DNA of 42,820 nt from an uncultured bacterium. Its GTDB lineage: Bacteria > Cyanobacteriota > Vampirovibrionia > Gastranaerophilales > Gastranaerophilaceae. The stretch is from contig CACWIL010000002.1 in NCBI GenBank assembly GCA_902760905.1, positions 1-42,820 on the forward strand. Direction: 5' to 3'. The notes under the pieces were generated by a model that did no database searches, was not told the DNA's origin, and saw only the letters and a program-made list of their open reading frames with translations. The position numbers were made by a program, and so were the translations under genes. Within the stretch, counting starts at the first letter, position 1, and each line of letters starts with the position of its first letter. Of this stretch, positions 7,860 through 17,415 are shown in pieces.

Positions 7860-9429
7860 TTTCTGCTATTTCTTTTTTTTCAGCTAATCTGTTTTTTCTG
7901 TATCCGTAAGTTGCGTAAATTAAAACGCCCATAACAATCCATGCAAAGAACAATTCCGTAGAAAGTTTGGCAGATTCTCCGGTTGAGGAGAACATCATAA
8001 ATGCCATTAATCCACCGCAGCAAAGTATTCCTGCTAACGGGAACCAGGGACAGAAAGGAACCTTAAACGGTCTTGGTCTGTCAGGGTCTATTTTTCTTAA
8101 AATTATAATTGCAGCACAAACTATTATAAATGATGTGAATGTTCCAAAATTACACAATGCTGCAGCTGCATCAAGATTCAGTGTTAATGTTCCGAATATA
8201 GAAACAATACATACAACCCAGGTCAGAATATGCGGTGTGTTAAATTTTGGATGAAGTTTTTGGAAAACTTCAGGTAAAAAGTGATCCCGACTCATTACAT
8301 ACAATATTCTTGTTGCGGCCATCTGCATTACAAGAAGAACAGATGTCAGACCTGCAATAATACCAACTGACATAAATCCGGGGATAGCCTTTGCAACCCA
8401 GCCATGCAAAACATTTTCCATTGCAAATGCCAAAGGCGCACCTAAAAATGCCTGATCAACATGCCCCTGTGTTCTGTACATACCTGTTAACACTAAAGCA
8501 ACAAGTGTATAGACAATTGTTGTTACAACAAGAGAACCTATAATACCTCTTGGCAAATCTCTCTGCGGATTCTTACATTCTTCTGCTGTTGTTGCAAGAG
8601 CATCAAATCCGATATAAGCAAAGAAAATTATAAACGCACCCATAAACACACCGCTAAATCCGTTTGGTGCAAATGGTGTCCAGTTTTCAGGCTGTACAAA
8701 AAACAAACCTGAAACAATAAACAAGCCTATAATTCCCAGTTTTAAAACAACCATAAATGTTGCAAACTTAGTTGAATCTTTTGTTCCTTTTATAAGAGTT
8801 AAAGTTATAAATAGTATAATTAAAGCAGCAGGAAGATTTATACTAAACGGTATTCCGCAGATTGAAGGGATAACAGAATGATAATCAATGCCCTGATTGG
8901 ATAAAGTATGAACTGCACTCCTAAAATCGTTTACCAGCCACACTGGAGGATTAACAATCCATGCCGGAAGTATATGTCCAAACCCTTTTAAAAACTGAAC
9001 AACATAATTTGCCCAGGCACAAGATACAGCAATAAATGCAATTACGTATTCAAGCATCAAAATCCAGCCAACCAGCCAGGCTGCACATTCGCCTAATGTT
9101 GCATAAGTATAAGAATACGCACCTCCCGATACAGGAATCATTGCTGCAAATTCGCTGAAACAAAGCGCAGAAAATACGCACGCAATGGCTGCAACTATCA
9201 TAGATAATATCAATGCCGGTCCTGCACCGGGGCTTGTTCCGTCAGCCGAGCCGGCTGCCGCAATACCTACTACTGCAAATATTCCTGAACCGATAATTGC
9301 ACCTACACCTAAAATTATCAAATCCCAAACGCCGAGAGTTTTTTCCAAACCGCCTTTTGATGCACTTTCTACTGCATCATCAGGAGTTTTTCTCTTTAAC
9401 AAGTTTGCTATTATATTTTGTAGTGTCAT
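7852..9429 (-). CDS. APC-family amino acid permease (first of tandem pair)
   Basis: This 525-residue membrane transporter is the paralogue of the downstream permease. It begins with the same 'KTPDDA...GLEKTLGVWDLIILGVGAIIGSGIF' architecture: a short cytoplasmic helix, then TM1 with the G-x-G-x-I-x-G-x-G-I-F unwound motif. It shares the loop 'FFAYIGFDALATTAEECKNPQRDLP' and 'RPRPFKVPFCPWFP'. GAAAGG lies about 6 nt before the ATG. Differences cluster in the periplasmic loop around residues 165-200, which suggests different substrate preference or regulation. It probably imports amino acids for a fermentative organism with limited biosynthesis (inference). Confidence 0.9.
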   Translation of the reverse strand: MTLQNIIANLLKRKTPDDAVESASKGGLEKTLGVWDLIILGVGAIIGSGIFAVVGIAAAGSADGTSPGAGPALILSMIVAAIACVFSALCFSEFAAMIPVSGGAYSYTYATLGECAAWLVGWILMLEYVIAFIAVSCAWANYVVQFLKGFGHILPAWIVNPPVWLVNDFRSAVHTLSNQGIDYHSVIPSICGIPFSINLPAALIILFITLTLIKGTKDSTKFATFMVVLKLGIIGLFIVSGLFFVQPENWTPFAPNGFSGVFMGAFIIFFAYIGFDALATTAEECKNPQRDLPRGIIGSLVVTTIVYTLVALVLTGMYRTQGHVDQAFLGAPLAFAMENVLHGWVAKAIPGFMSVGIIAGLTSVLLVMQMAATRILYVMSRDHFLPEVFQKLHPKFNTPHILTWVVCIVSIFGTLTLNLDAAAALCNFGTFTSFIIVCAAIIILRKIDPDRPRPFKVPFCPWFPLAGILCCGGLMAFMMFSSTGESAKLSTELFFAWIVMGVLIYATYGYRKNRLAEKKEIAENE

Positions 9430-9542
9430 TTTTAGCCTTTCGTTTTTTAGTCGGAAATGGAAAATTGAAAGCGGAAAGTTAGTGTCAGTCTATATACAAG
9501 ACATACATCACTTTTAGTCAGTATCCTTCTATATTTACCTCT

Positions 9543-10418
9543 TTACCCCTTGCAAAGCGGGAAGCCGAGTTTTTCTCTCTGTTCAACATAAAGTTTAGCA
9601 ACTGCTGAAGCCATTGTACGAACTCTGTTAATAAAGTTTATACGTTCGTCTTTTGAGATTACCCCTCTGGCATCAAGAAGGTTAAATGTATGAGAACATT
9701 TTAAAACGTAATCATAAGCAGGAAGTACAAGTTCTGCATTAACGCAGTTATCAACTTCTTTCTGATAAGCGTCAAAAAGTCCGAAAAGCCTGTCTGCATC
9801 AGAGTATTCAAAATTGTATTTTGATTGCTCTATCTCGTTTTGAAGGTAAATTTCACCATATTTAAGAGTATTGTTCCACATAATATCAAAAACTGATTCC
9901 TTGTTTTGAATATACATGGCAATTCTCTCCAACCCATAAGTAATTTCCAAAGCAACAGGCTTTACTTCCAAACCTCCTACCTGTTGGAAATATGTAAACT
10001 GAGTAATTTCCATACCGTCTAACCAAACTTCCCAGCCTACACCTGCTGCACCAAGAGTTGGTGATTCCCAGTTATCCTCAACAAATCTTACGTCATGTTT
10101 GCTTAAATCAATACCCATAGCCTCAAGACTCTTTAAATAAAGTTCCTGAGCATTGTCAGGTGACGGTTTAAGAATAACCTGATACTGAAAATAATGTCCT
10201 AATCGGTTAGGGTTTTCACCGTATCTTGCATCAGTAGGACGTCTGCAAGGTTCTACCATTGCAGTCTGCCAAGGTTCAGGGCCCAATGCTCTCAGAAAAG
10301 TTGCCGGATTCATTGTAGAAGCACCTTTTTCGATATCATAAGGCTGTTGAATAATACAACCATAATCAGACCAAAAACGTGACAAATTTAAAATTAAATC
10401 TTGAAAATTTAGCGCCAT
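9543..10418 (-). CDS. glyQ: glycyl-tRNA synthetase alpha subunit
   Basis: GlyQ is the catalytic subunit of the bacterial alpha2-beta2 glycyl-tRNA synthetase. The 291-residue length is normal. The near-invariant family blocks are present: '[19 protein letters not shown]' near the start, then '[15 protein letters not shown]' and '[19 protein letters not shown]', and mid-protein '[19 protein letters not shown]' followed by '[14 protein letters not shown]'. The ribosome binding site is AAAGGA, about 9 nt before the ATG. The beta subunit gene glyS, often adjacent, is not in this window and must be elsewhere. Confidence 0.97.
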   Translation of the reverse strand: MALNFQDLILNLSRFWSDYGCIIQQPYDIEKGASTMNPATFLRALGPEPWQTAMVEPCRRPTDARYGENPNRLGHYFQYQVILKPSPDNAQELYLKSLEAMGIDLSKHDVRFVEDNWESPTLGAAGVGWEVWLDGMEITQFTYFQQVGGLEVKPVALEITYGLERIAMYIQNKESVFDIMWNNTLKYGEIYLQNEIEQSKYNFEYSDADRLFGLFDAYQKEVDNCVNAELVLPAYDYVLKCSHTFNLLDARGVISKDERINFINRVRTMASAVAKLYVEQREKLGFPLCKG

Positions 10419-10564
10419 TTCATATTTCCTTTGTTGTAAAATTTACACTTTTTTAAATATACATAAAAAAAATGGAAATATCAAACCTGAGAAATATTTA
10501 TTGTTAATTTTTGTTAAATTTCTATTGTCGCAAACTTAATTTGTTTTGAAATTTTAGTTCCTGT

Positions 10565-10747
10565 TTATTTTATAATTCTATTTATTGCATTACCAATTTT
10601 TTTAAACATTTCAACTAATGGATTTTTATATTTTAGTTCTGGCATAAAATGAAACTCCTCGTAATGATGCTGAACCGGAGTATGTTTAGAGTAACCGCCC
10701 ATACGAAATCTGCTTGAAAAACTTACGTTATCAATTTTGTTTATCAT
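10565..10747 (-). CDS. small basic protein of unknown function
   Basis: A 60-residue protein with a strong AAGGAG 5-6 nt before the ATG, the main reason to accept it. It starts 'MINKIDNVSFSSRFRM', has a His/aromatic-rich middle (HHYEEFHFMP) and ends in a short amphipathic helix (LVEMFKKIGNAINRIIK). There is no signal peptide. It lies between glyQ and the M20 peptidase, all on the minus strand, with about 80-145 nt gaps. The family is not recognised. Confidence 0.55.
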   Translation of the reverse strand: MINKIDNVSFSSRFRMGGYSKHTPVQHHYEEFHFMPELKYKNPLVEMFKKIGNAINRIIK

Positions 10748-10825
10748 TATTATCTCCTTTTTAAAGCCTTTATATTCTTTATAAAAAACAGTAAAAATTT
10801 TTTTTGCCAGATAATAAAGTATTTT

Positions 10826-12064
10826 TTAACCTTCATTAAATACCATAAATGTATTTCTGATAACTTCATACCCTTTTAACAAAGATTTATAATCAACTTT
10901 TTCGTTTGCGGAATGCATATTATATACATCAGCCAAACCAAGAAGCATCGGCATAAATGTTTCACCCTTTGAGTTTTTATGCTGGCAATAAATATGAGTT
11001 TCAGCTCCTGCATGAAAAGAGGAAATATCATTTTTTATTCCAGCCATCTCACAAGCCTTTGTATGTACTTTTTCGATTCTGTCGTCTTCTGCTCTTTCAA
11101 AAGGAGGCAAATGACATTCAAATTCAATATTTGCTTCTGCAAGACCTTCATATTTTGAGTTAAATTTCGCAACAATAGATGCCATCAGAGTTTTCAGAGC
11201 ATCTTCTCTTTGTACACTAGCGCTTCTTATTGAATAAGATGCCATACCAAGAACATTGATTATATTTGTAGAAGTCTTCTTCATAATCTCTGTTATATAA
11301 TCATTTGTCTTAACTCCTTTTTCTACAATAGAAGCCACAGAATTTTGTATTCCGCCAGCTACCATAGCACCAAGGTTACACGAAGTAATAACACCCGTTT
11401 CATCTTCATAAAACACACCCTGTGGAAACTCTGCAATAAGTTCTGCAAGGAGCTTTGCTGCATTGAGCCTTGTTTTATCTCCGATATCGATTCCGGAATG
11501 CCCGCCTTTAAGACCTCTTACAATAATTTTTGCATTTGTATAACTTGCACCAGAAATTTGGAGTTGTCCAAGTTTATCTGCATCATTTACAAGAACATAT
11601 TTTGACAGAATTTTATCAAACTCAACATGTTCAATCCCGCTCATACCGGTTTCTTCATCTCGAGTGAAAGTAATTTCTAATCCACCATGAGCACCAGATT
11701 TACCATTTACCGTCTCTTTAGCAAGCATTAACGCACAGGCAACACCGACTTTATCATCAGCACCCAATGTTCTGCCTTTTGCATGAATAAAACCTTCATC
11801 ATCAAGGTAAATATCAACAGGACTGTCATCACCAACAACATCCATATGTGAAGAAAGCATTATTGGCTCTTTTGAGCTATCTGTTGCCGGTACATGAATA
11901 TATATATTTCCATAGTAATCTTTTTTACAGTTTATTCCGTTTTTTGCACAAAAATCTAAAATCCAGTCAATGACTTTTTCTTCTTTTAAAGATGGTGACG
12001 GAATTGACACTAAATTACAAAATATATCCAAAACTTCGTTTTCTTTTCTTAAAATTTCTAACAT
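10826..12064 (-). CDS. M20-family metallopeptidase (PepT/PepD-like)
   Basis: This 412-residue cytoplasmic di-zinc exopeptidase shows the M20 ligand motifs in order: 'LSSHMDVV' (His and Asp, about residue 80), 'TLGADDKVGVA' (bridging Asp), 'TRDEETGMSG' (catalytic Glu pair) and a late 'FHAGAETHIY' with the final His. The inserted dimerisation domain is at about 175-300 ('GLKGGHSGIDIGDKTRLNA'). This is the layout of PepT tripeptidase and PepD aminoacyl-histidine dipeptidase; which one cannot be settled here. AAGGAG lies about 9 nt upstream of the ATG. With the amino acid permeases it fits peptide and amino acid salvage. Confidence 0.88.
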   Translation of the reverse strand: MLEILRKENEVLDIFCNLVSIPSPSLKEEKVIDWILDFCAKNGINCKKDYYGNIYIHVPATDSSKEPIMLSSHMDVVGDDSPVDIYLDDEGFIHAKGRTLGADDKVGVACALMLAKETVNGKSGAHGGLEITFTRDEETGMSGIEHVEFDKILSKYVLVNDADKLGQLQISGASYTNAKIIVRGLKGGHSGIDIGDKTRLNAAKLLAELIAEFPQGVFYEDETGVITSCNLGAMVAGGIQNSVASIVEKGVKTNDYITEIMKKTSTNIINVLGMASYSIRSASVQREDALKTLMASIVAKFNSKYEGLAEANIEFECHLPPFERAEDDRIEKVHTKACEMAGIKNDISSFHAGAETHIYCQHKNSKGETFMPMLLGLADVYNMHSANEKVDYKSLLKGYEVIRNTFMVFNEG

Positions 12065-12145
12065 TTATATAATCTCCTTTTATATATAACACTATTTTTG
12101 CGTTGCTACTATGATTGATATAAATTCTTTTACACCATCACTATT

Positions 12146-12352
12146 TTAGCTTCCGCGAAAGAATCTCCTGTCTGTAGCACTTTTATCATTGCTGTCTATG
12201 GGTACACGCACAGAGCGAAGACATTTGGGACATCTGCCTCTGTAACAGGTTCCTTCTTTGTTTTGATACAACCTTCCATATGCATGGCAGCAATCAAACC
12301 ATACACCGATATATTTCCTTTTGGCTGGCTTATTTTCACTATCTTCTGGCAT
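12146..12352 (-). CDS. small zinc-ribbon-like protein
   Basis: This 68-residue protein has four or five cysteines arranged 'FDCCHAYGRLY...GTCYRGRCPKC' and ends 'RRFFRGS'. The pattern fits a small zinc ribbon. I recall similar short proteins with 'YRGRCPKC.R.V...RFF' endings in other bacteria, but no function. Its start lies 14 nt inside the end of the upstream GHL10 gene, with GAGGT about 8 nt before the ATG, so the two are translationally linked. The conserved cysteine pattern and coupling argue that it is real. Confidence 0.65.
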   Translation of the reverse strand: MPEDSENKPAKRKYIGVWFDCCHAYGRLYQNKEGTCYRGRCPKCLRSVRVPIDSNDKSATDRRFFRGS

Positions 12353-14132
12353 GTTTGTAACCTCTGGCTGAAGTATCCCTTGGTATTGGTTTAAAAATGC
12401 TTTGCGTTAACATCTCTATATAACTGTCTTTCAGATGAGCATAATCGAATATTATAAGACCATTAAGCGCATACCTTCTTGCAGCATGAATCTGTTTTAT
12501 TAAATCCGAGTTTGCACCGTTCATGAAAGTAACAAATAAACCGGCATACAGCTTTGTTCTTGGAGATTTATTTCTCAATACATTCCCCATAAGATTCATT
12601 GCGGTTTTATCATCACAAGTAAGAAGAAGCGGAGTAAACCCGTCAATAAAATCATTCATTGACCATGTTTTCCAATCTTGTAATTTGGTATCATAAGCCA
12701 TTTGAAGATTTGGGAATATTACTGCGGTTACAGTAACACCGTTCATTCGTGCAAGTCTTCCGACACGACGGACAAAGTCCGTTATTTTACCTGCTCTGTA
12801 TATGTTCCATTGATACCACAGGTAATCACTCGGTACAAGTTCTATCGGGTCAACATCATACATTCTTTGAAATTCTTCTCTGGCATACTTTGTATAACCC
12901 CAATTAGACATATCATAATTTGAATAATTTGGTGCTAGAGACTGCGGATATCGGATATAATCCAGATTTATACCGTCTGGTCTGTATCTCATGATTATTT
13001 CGTCTATCAGATTATACAGAAATGCCTGAACATCAGGATTTGCAGGATCAATAAAATATCCGTTATGTTCTGATACAGAATAAGGTATGGTATCAGAGTC
13101 AACATTTCTCTTCTGGTAATTTGCCCATTCAGGTTTGACAGCGAGAATATATCTTGGGTTTGTTTCAGGAGGTTTGTTTCCTACGTAAAAAGACTCAAAC
13201 CATATATGAACTTTTATTCCTCTTCTGTGAGCCTCTTTTATCCATATTTTTAAAGGATCAAAACCGGCAAATTCCGGATTCTGTTTTATAAAACCGTATT
13301 CCTCCATTGTTCTTGATGGAAATATCGTCTGACCGTGATAATAAGTTTCTATAAATATATTATTTATTCCGGCATCAGCAATTCGGTCGAGGACGGAAGT
13401 TATTTCTTCCATATTATGATAAGCCGGTCGTATCCATACACCTTTAAATTCATAAGGATTATACGGAATTACCGTTGACATTGCCATATCGGCATATTCA
13501 ATAGCTTTAGAAGCATATTTTTGAGAATCTTCACTATCTCTCTGTGCCCGTTCTATATAATCTTTTGCCTTGGTTATGTTCTGAATAGTCCGTTTTTGAT
13601 TATATGTAGAATCCGCAGGATAATAAAACATCATATTTTCTACTTCCTTAACTTTTTCTCTTGCTCCATACAAAAAAGTATCAGAGGTAATATAAGATGT
13701 TATTATTTGTTTTTCCAAATCAATAAAAATTTTAGAACCAACCATTACATTTTCATTAATCCATTTTTTTGCTCTTCCATGCCCGCTGATTACAACACCG
13801 TTTGCAGGAATGAGAGAATCTGCACCACTCAAAGATGAAACAGTATCCCCGGAAATAATAGCCTCAGTCCCAAATTCATTGGTATTTGTTCTGAAACCAA
13901 AAGCAGGAGTGTAAACTACAAGCTGGTTAGCACCTCTTAAACCCGGATAATTTGCTCCGACTCTGTTTGTTGTAGCTTGGGGATCAACAGCATCAATCGG
14001 ATATGTTGACTGATTAAATATAACTTCATTTTCCTGAGGAACATACTGAGTATAAATATCCTGTGCCATTACACCGGTACAGAATACAAATGATAATAAT
14101 ACAAAAAATAAACTTCTTAGTACTCTCTCCAT
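12339..14132 (-). CDS. secreted GHL10-type glycoside hydrolase (DUF187/YngK family)
   Basis: This 597-residue protein starts with a signal peptide (MERVLRSLFFVLLSFVFCTG). I chose the ATG at 14132 because AAGGA precedes it and the signal peptide begins there. Residues about 30-160 form a separate beta-rich domain. From about residue 200 comes the TIM-barrel GHL10 domain: 'FKGVWIRPAYHN', 'GINNIFIETYYHGQTIFPS', 'RRGIKVHIWFESFYVGN', 'DGINLDYIRYPQS' (Asp-Tyr-Ile-Arg-Tyr active-site strand) and 'GLIIFDYAHLKD'. The family probably cleaves peptidoglycan or exported polysaccharide after export. It is divergent from ispF. Confidence 0.88.
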   Translation of the reverse strand: MERVLRSLFFVLLSFVFCTGVMAQDIYTQYVPQENEVIFNQSTYPIDAVDPQATTNRVGANYPGLRGANQLVVYTPAFGFRTNTNEFGTEAIISGDTVSSLSGADSLIPANGVVISGHGRAKKWINENVMVGSKIFIDLEKQIITSYITSDTFLYGAREKVKEVENMMFYYPADSTYNQKRTIQNITKAKDYIERAQRDSEDSQKYASKAIEYADMAMSTVIPYNPYEFKGVWIRPAYHNMEEITSVLDRIADAGINNIFIETYYHGQTIFPSRTMEEYGFIKQNPEFAGFDPLKIWIKEAHRRGIKVHIWFESFYVGNKPPETNPRYILAVKPEWANYQKRNVDSDTIPYSVSEHNGYFIDPANPDVQAFLYNLIDEIIMRYRPDGINLDYIRYPQSLAPNYSNYDMSNWGYTKYAREEFQRMYDVDPIELVPSDYLWYQWNIYRAGKITDFVRRVGRLARMNGVTVTAVIFPNLQMAYDTKLQDWKTWSMNDFIDGFTPLLLTCDDKTAMNLMGNVLRNKSPRTKLYAGLFVTFMNGANSDLIKQIHAARRYALNGLIIFDYAHLKDSYIEMLTQSIFKPIPRDTSARGYKHARR

Positions 14133-14193
14133 CCCATATTTCCTTAATAAAAATATTATAGAGCCATAAAGGTATAAATACAAGAATAATTCA

Positions 14194-14202
14194 TGATAAA
14201 AT
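14194..14202 (+). promoter_or_regulatory. extended -10 promoter element of ispF
   Basis: TGATAAAAT is a TGN extended -10. It ends 16 nt before the ATG at 14219, leaving a short leader that still carries the GAGG ribosome binding site. Confidence 0.5.
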
Positions 14203-14218
14203 TGGAAAAGAGGTAATT

Positions 14219-14707
14219 ATGAATAAACTAAATTTCAGAACAGGCATAGGATATGATATACATCGGTTAGAAGAAAACCGCGATTTGATAATAGGCGGAA
14301 TCAAGATTCCATATGAAAAAGGACTATTGGGACATTCTGATGCTGATGTTCTGATTCACGCTATTATTGATGCGCTTCTTGGAGCCCTTGCATTACCGGA
14401 TATAGGAACACTTTTCCCTGATACTGATGAAAAATTTAAAGATGCTGACAGTATAGAACTCTTAAAAAAAGTTTATTCAATGATTAAAGAAAAAGGATTT
14501 TTAATCAATAACCTTGATACAAATATTATTGCCCAGGCTCCTAAGATGATGCCATATATTCCTCTTATGAAAGAAAAACTTGCATCTGTTTTAGAACTGG
14601 ATATGAGTGATGTGTCAATAAAGGCAAAAACAAAAGAACATCTTGATTCAGTAGGCGAAAAACTGGCTATTGAAGCCCAGACTGTTGTTTTGGTTTACAA
14701 AGTCTAA
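14219..14707 (+). CDS. ispF: 2-C-methyl-D-erythritol 2,4-cyclodiphosphate synthase
   Basis: IspF makes MEcPP in the MEP pathway of isoprenoid synthesis. The 162-residue length is standard. The zinc ligands are in 'GIGYDIHRL' (Asp and His) and 'GHSDADVLIHAIIDALLGA' (His). 'LPDIGTLFPDTDEKFK' is the CDP-binding loop; the family usually has GDIG-HFPDTD. Near the C-terminus 'KAKTKEHLDSVGEKLAIEAQTVVL' corresponds to the 'aTt-E-lg--Gr-EgIa' motif but is more divergent than usual. GAGG lies about 5 nt before the ATG. The gene overlaps the stop of the convergent asparaginase gene by 4 nt. Confidence 0.95.
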   Translation: MNKLNFRTGIGYDIHRLEENRDLIIGGIKIPYEKGLLGHSDADVLIHAIIDALLGALALPDIGTLFPDTDEKFKDADSIELLKKVYSMIKEKGFLINNLDTNIIAQAPKMMPYIPLMKEKLASVLELDMSDVSIKAKTKEHLDSVGEKLAIEAQTVVLVYKV

Positions 14708-15612
14708 ACAGAAACCTGTATCTGCCCAACAACTTTTCCTGCAATTGTTTTTAGCCTGTTGTCATACTTAATTTCACCCCAGCCAAGACGGTTTATCAGC
14801 TCATAAAGAGCAAACCTTCTTGCTTCTGTAGAAGCATCATTAATTTTGACAACAAAAGCATTACATTCTTTAACGTTCAAAACCGCACACAATCCCCCGG
14901 CTCCGACTTTTGCTATTAAATTTTCGGTTTTGCTGATTATCTCTGTATCTGTTCTGCCTTCTCCGCCAAATATATACGGATTCATTTTTATAGAACGAAG
15001 AAGCTGCGGATATTCAAGAAGTCTTACATATCCTTCAGCCAAATTTTTCAATGGCATACTTACAATCGGAACACCGCAACCGTCAGTTGTCATAGGATAA
15101 TCCTGTTTTATGCCGCATAAATTATATATTTGTTCTTTTACAAGTACCTGAAGCGGATGGGTTGGTTCTTCATAAGTTTCCATATCCCAGTCATTTTTAT
15201 CACATAGTGCCAGAAAACCGATATGCTTTCCTGAACAGTTATTATGAAGGACGGTAGGAACATCACCACGCACAATCATTCTGTTTTGCATACCTTTAGA
15301 TAAAGGGGCATGAATACCGCATTTAAGCATTTCCTCTTTAAGCTTAAACTTCTTTAAAAGCTTTGTTGCAACTTTTATATGACAATCTTCACCGGCATGG
15401 GAAGCACTGCAAAAAGCCAGTTCTTCAGGTGTCAAATTTATTTTATTTTCTATTAGTAATGTTGCTTGCAGAGGTTTTGCGCAAGAACGCAAAAAATATG
15501 GAGTAGTGTGAGTATTATCAGGTGAAAAACCATTAACCGGTTTTGCTAATACCCAAACTCCCGAATGAGATTCTTCTATTAATCCATCTCTTACATACTC
15601 AACCTTTAACAT
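14704..15612 (-). CDS. L-asparaginase II (AnsA/Rhizobium-type)
   Basis: This 302-residue enzyme hydrolyses asparagine to aspartate and ammonia. It belongs to the thermolabile asparaginase II family (Rhizobium etli type), unrelated to the E. coli enzymes. Signature motifs are 'RSCAKPLQA' (catalytic Ser-x-x-Lys, about 43-51), 'FCSASHAGEDCHI', 'HNNCSGKHIGFLALC' and 'TTDGCGVPIVSMPL'. There is no signal peptide. AAGGT lies about 9 nt upstream of the ATG. It follows the 249-residue gene with a 22-nt gap, so they are probably one operon. Its stop overlaps that of ispF on the other strand. Confidence 0.9.
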   Translation of the reverse strand: MLKVEYVRDGLIEESHSGVWVLAKPVNGFSPDNTHTTPYFLRSCAKPLQATLLIENKINLTPEELAFCSASHAGEDCHIKVATKLLKKFKLKEEMLKCGIHAPLSKGMQNRMIVRGDVPTVLHNNCSGKHIGFLALCDKNDWDMETYEEPTHPLQVLVKEQIYNLCGIKQDYPMTTDGCGVPIVSMPLKNLAEGYVRLLEYPQLLRSIKMNPYIFGGEGRTDTEIISKTENLIAKVGAGGLCAVLNVKECNAFVVKINDASTEARRFALYELINRLGWGEIKYDNRLKTIAGKVVGQIQVSV

Positions 15613-15634
15613 TTTTATAATTACCTTCTATATA

Positions 15635-16384
15635 TCACTCCGATTTGTGATCCTTAATGTATGTTAACACAGCATCCATTTTTTGACGTAAAATTTCATT
15701 TTCTTCTTTTAAACGCGTATTTTCAACTTGTAAATCATAGGTTTCTTGTTCAAAAGATATATTTGGCATTTCTTCTGTATTAAGAGAAAATCTTTTTCCT
15801 GCTTCTTCCTTCATAAATATAATACTTTTTACATCTTTATCCTTTACAAACCCCATCTGAACCATAAGTTCCGCAATAAAAACATGCTTTCCTGACTCTT
15901 TAATTTCCTGCTGTTTGTTTAAAACTTCATCCAGCTGTTCTATAGTCATTTTACCTGCACGCACAAGATATTCACCTGTCCTGTATTTACCGGCAATAAA
16001 TCCGGCTATTGCGCTTACAAGATTAGGAACTTCATTAGAAAAAAACTTTGAGGTTTTGCAAAAAGTAAATGCCTTTGCTACTTCTTCCATTGTTAAATTA
16101 TTTTCAATTGCAATCTCAATAAGCGACATGTGTTTTTCACAGCAATTAAGAAAAGCATAAATACTTTCATCATATCCTGACTCTTTTGTAAAAAGTTCTT
16201 TTTGACCATGCTCGGATAGAGACGGTTTATATACATGAAATAAGTCGCCTTCTTCAACATCTAAAAATTCATTACTTAAATACTGAGTCAAATCATTTGA
16301 CAGGTTCAAAAATATTACCTGTTTTATCCATAAAGGATAAGAACATAATTTATCCATATAATTAACAAATAGGCTCTTACTCAT
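15635..16384 (-). CDS. MshEN/GspE-N-like protein with C-terminal coiled coil
   Basis: A cytoplasmic 249-residue protein with no signal peptide. Residues about 130-195 resemble the N-terminal MshEN/GspE-N fold of type II secretion and type IV pilus ATPases: 'TGEYLVRAGKMTIEQLDEVLNKQQEI' followed by 'IAELMVQMGFVKDKDVKSIIF'. This is the 'LG-iLv--g-it--qL--aL--Q' pattern. No ATPase domain follows; the C-terminus is a coiled coil (residues 215-245). Some MshEN domains bind c-di-GMP, but I cannot show the nucleotide-contact residues here. AAGGG precedes the start. The gene is divergent from flaG-fliS-fliT, so a motility link is conceivable. Confidence 0.55.
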   Translation of the reverse strand: MSKSLFVNYMDKLCSYPLWIKQVIFLNLSNDLTQYLSNEFLDVEEGDLFHVYKPSLSEHGQKELFTKESGYDESIYAFLNCCEKHMSLIEIAIENNLTMEEVAKAFTFCKTSKFFSNEVPNLVSAIAGFIAGKYRTGEYLVRAGKMTIEQLDEVLNKQQEIKESGKHVFIAELMVQMGFVKDKDVKSIIFMKEEAGKRFSLNTEEMPNISFEQETYDLQVENTRLKEENEILRQKMDAVLTYIKDHKSE

Positions 16385-16472
16385 AAAATAACCCTTCTTT
16401 TATATGATGTAACAAAATAAATTATATCATAATATGTTAAGTAAGTTAATATTTGTAAAGGACAAAATATTT

Positions 16473-16925
16473 ATGGGCATGGACGGACTCTCCTTTTCAA
16501 ACACAGGTGCAATAAAGGAGCAAACTTCAGCAGAATATACAAACAAAGTAGAACAGTCAATGGCAATGGATCCTGCTAATGTTTCACAGCAAGTTCACGG
16601 GCTTGCAAGTAACCAAAGGGTTAAGGAAAAAGAAGAAAGCGAAGAGCAAGAAAAGAAAAGAGAGCAGGGACAACAGCCACAGGAAGAATTTCAGGACGGA
16701 CTGGTAGAAGAAAAGCCTGAAGAAGAAGCTCAGGAATTTCATGTTGAAGATTTTGAAAATCCTGATAAAGATTTTTATGTTAAACTTAATATAAAAGATG
16801 ATATAATTGAATTATATGACAGTTCATCCAACAGATTAATTGAAACAATATCAGGTGATGAACTCGGAGAGCTTGTTCAAAAGCTGAACATGGCTTCCGG
16901 CATATTTGTAAACAAGAAGGTCTAA
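16473..16925 (+). CDS. flaG: FlaG-family flagellar protein
   Basis: This 150-residue protein has a Gln/Glu-rich, disordered first two thirds and a C-terminal FlaG domain (residues about 95-150): 'FYVKLNIKDDIIELYDSSSNRLIETISGDELGELVQKLN...GIFVNKKV'. FlaG is a small protein linked to filament length control. I chose the ATG at 16473, with AAAGGA upstream, over one at 16434 because the extra residues are hydrophobic and lack a ribosome binding site. fliS starts 1 nt after its stop, so this is a tight operon and the family call is well supported by context. Confidence 0.75.
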   Translation: MGMDGLSFSNTGAIKEQTSAEYTNKVEQSMAMDPANVSQQVHGLASNQRVKEKEESEEQEKKREQGQQPQEEFQDGLVEEKPEEEAQEFHVEDFENPDKDFYVKLNIKDDIIELYDSSSNRLIETISGDELGELVQKLNMASGIFVNKKV

Positions 16926-16926
16926 A

Positions 16927-17415
16927 ATGCCGCCAATAAATCCTTACAATAAATACATAAAACAATATCAAGCAAATAATATCAATACAGCAACGCCTGA
17001 GAAATTAATGATATTACTGTTTGATGGTGCAATACAGTTCTTAATGAAAGCAAAAACTGCTATCGCAGAAAATAATTATAAAGAACGTTCTGCCAACATT
17101 GACGGAGCCAGAAAAATAATAAGAGAACTTATGCGCACTATCGATTTGGAAAACGGTAATGATGTTTCAAAACATCTGTTCAGATTATATAATCGCATGG
17201 CTATGGATCTTATAAAAGCAAACGTTCAGCGCAATAGTTCAAAAATTGATGAAGTAATAGAAGATCTTACCAACATAAGATGGGGATTTCAGAAGGCTAT
17301 TGAAATTCAGAGCGGCGTAACTACGCTGGAAGATGCAATGAACGAACAAAACCCTTTTGAAAAAGCACAGGATACAACTCCTCAAGCAGAAGGAGAAAAT
17401 GACAATGCAAAGTGA
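16927..17415 (+). CDS. fliS: flagellin export chaperone FliS
   Basis: FliS binds the C-terminus of newly made flagellin and delivers it to the flagellar export apparatus. The 162-residue protein has the family start 'NPYNKYIKQYQANNINTATPEKLMILLFDGAIQFLMKAKTAI', whose 'NpY--Y-----TasP--Li-lLYdGai--L--A' pattern is diagnostic. The four-helix body extends to about residue 130; a short acidic tail follows. It lies between flaG and the FliT-like gene. No flagellin or fliD gene lies in this window. Confidence 0.92.
   Translation: MPPINPYNKYIKQYQANNINTATPEKLMILLFDGAIQFLMKAKTAIAENNYKERSANIDGARKIIRELMRTIDLENGNDVSKHLFRLYNRMAMDLIKANVQRNSSKIDEVIEDLTNIRWGFQKAIEIQSGVTTLEDAMNEQNPFEKAQDTTPQAEGENDNAK

Noticed and set aside
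9185-9517. plus-strand open frames across the permease genes (also 6439, 6886, 7967)
   Set aside because: They are mirror frames of the strongly conserved permease coding sequence and lack ribosome binding sites.
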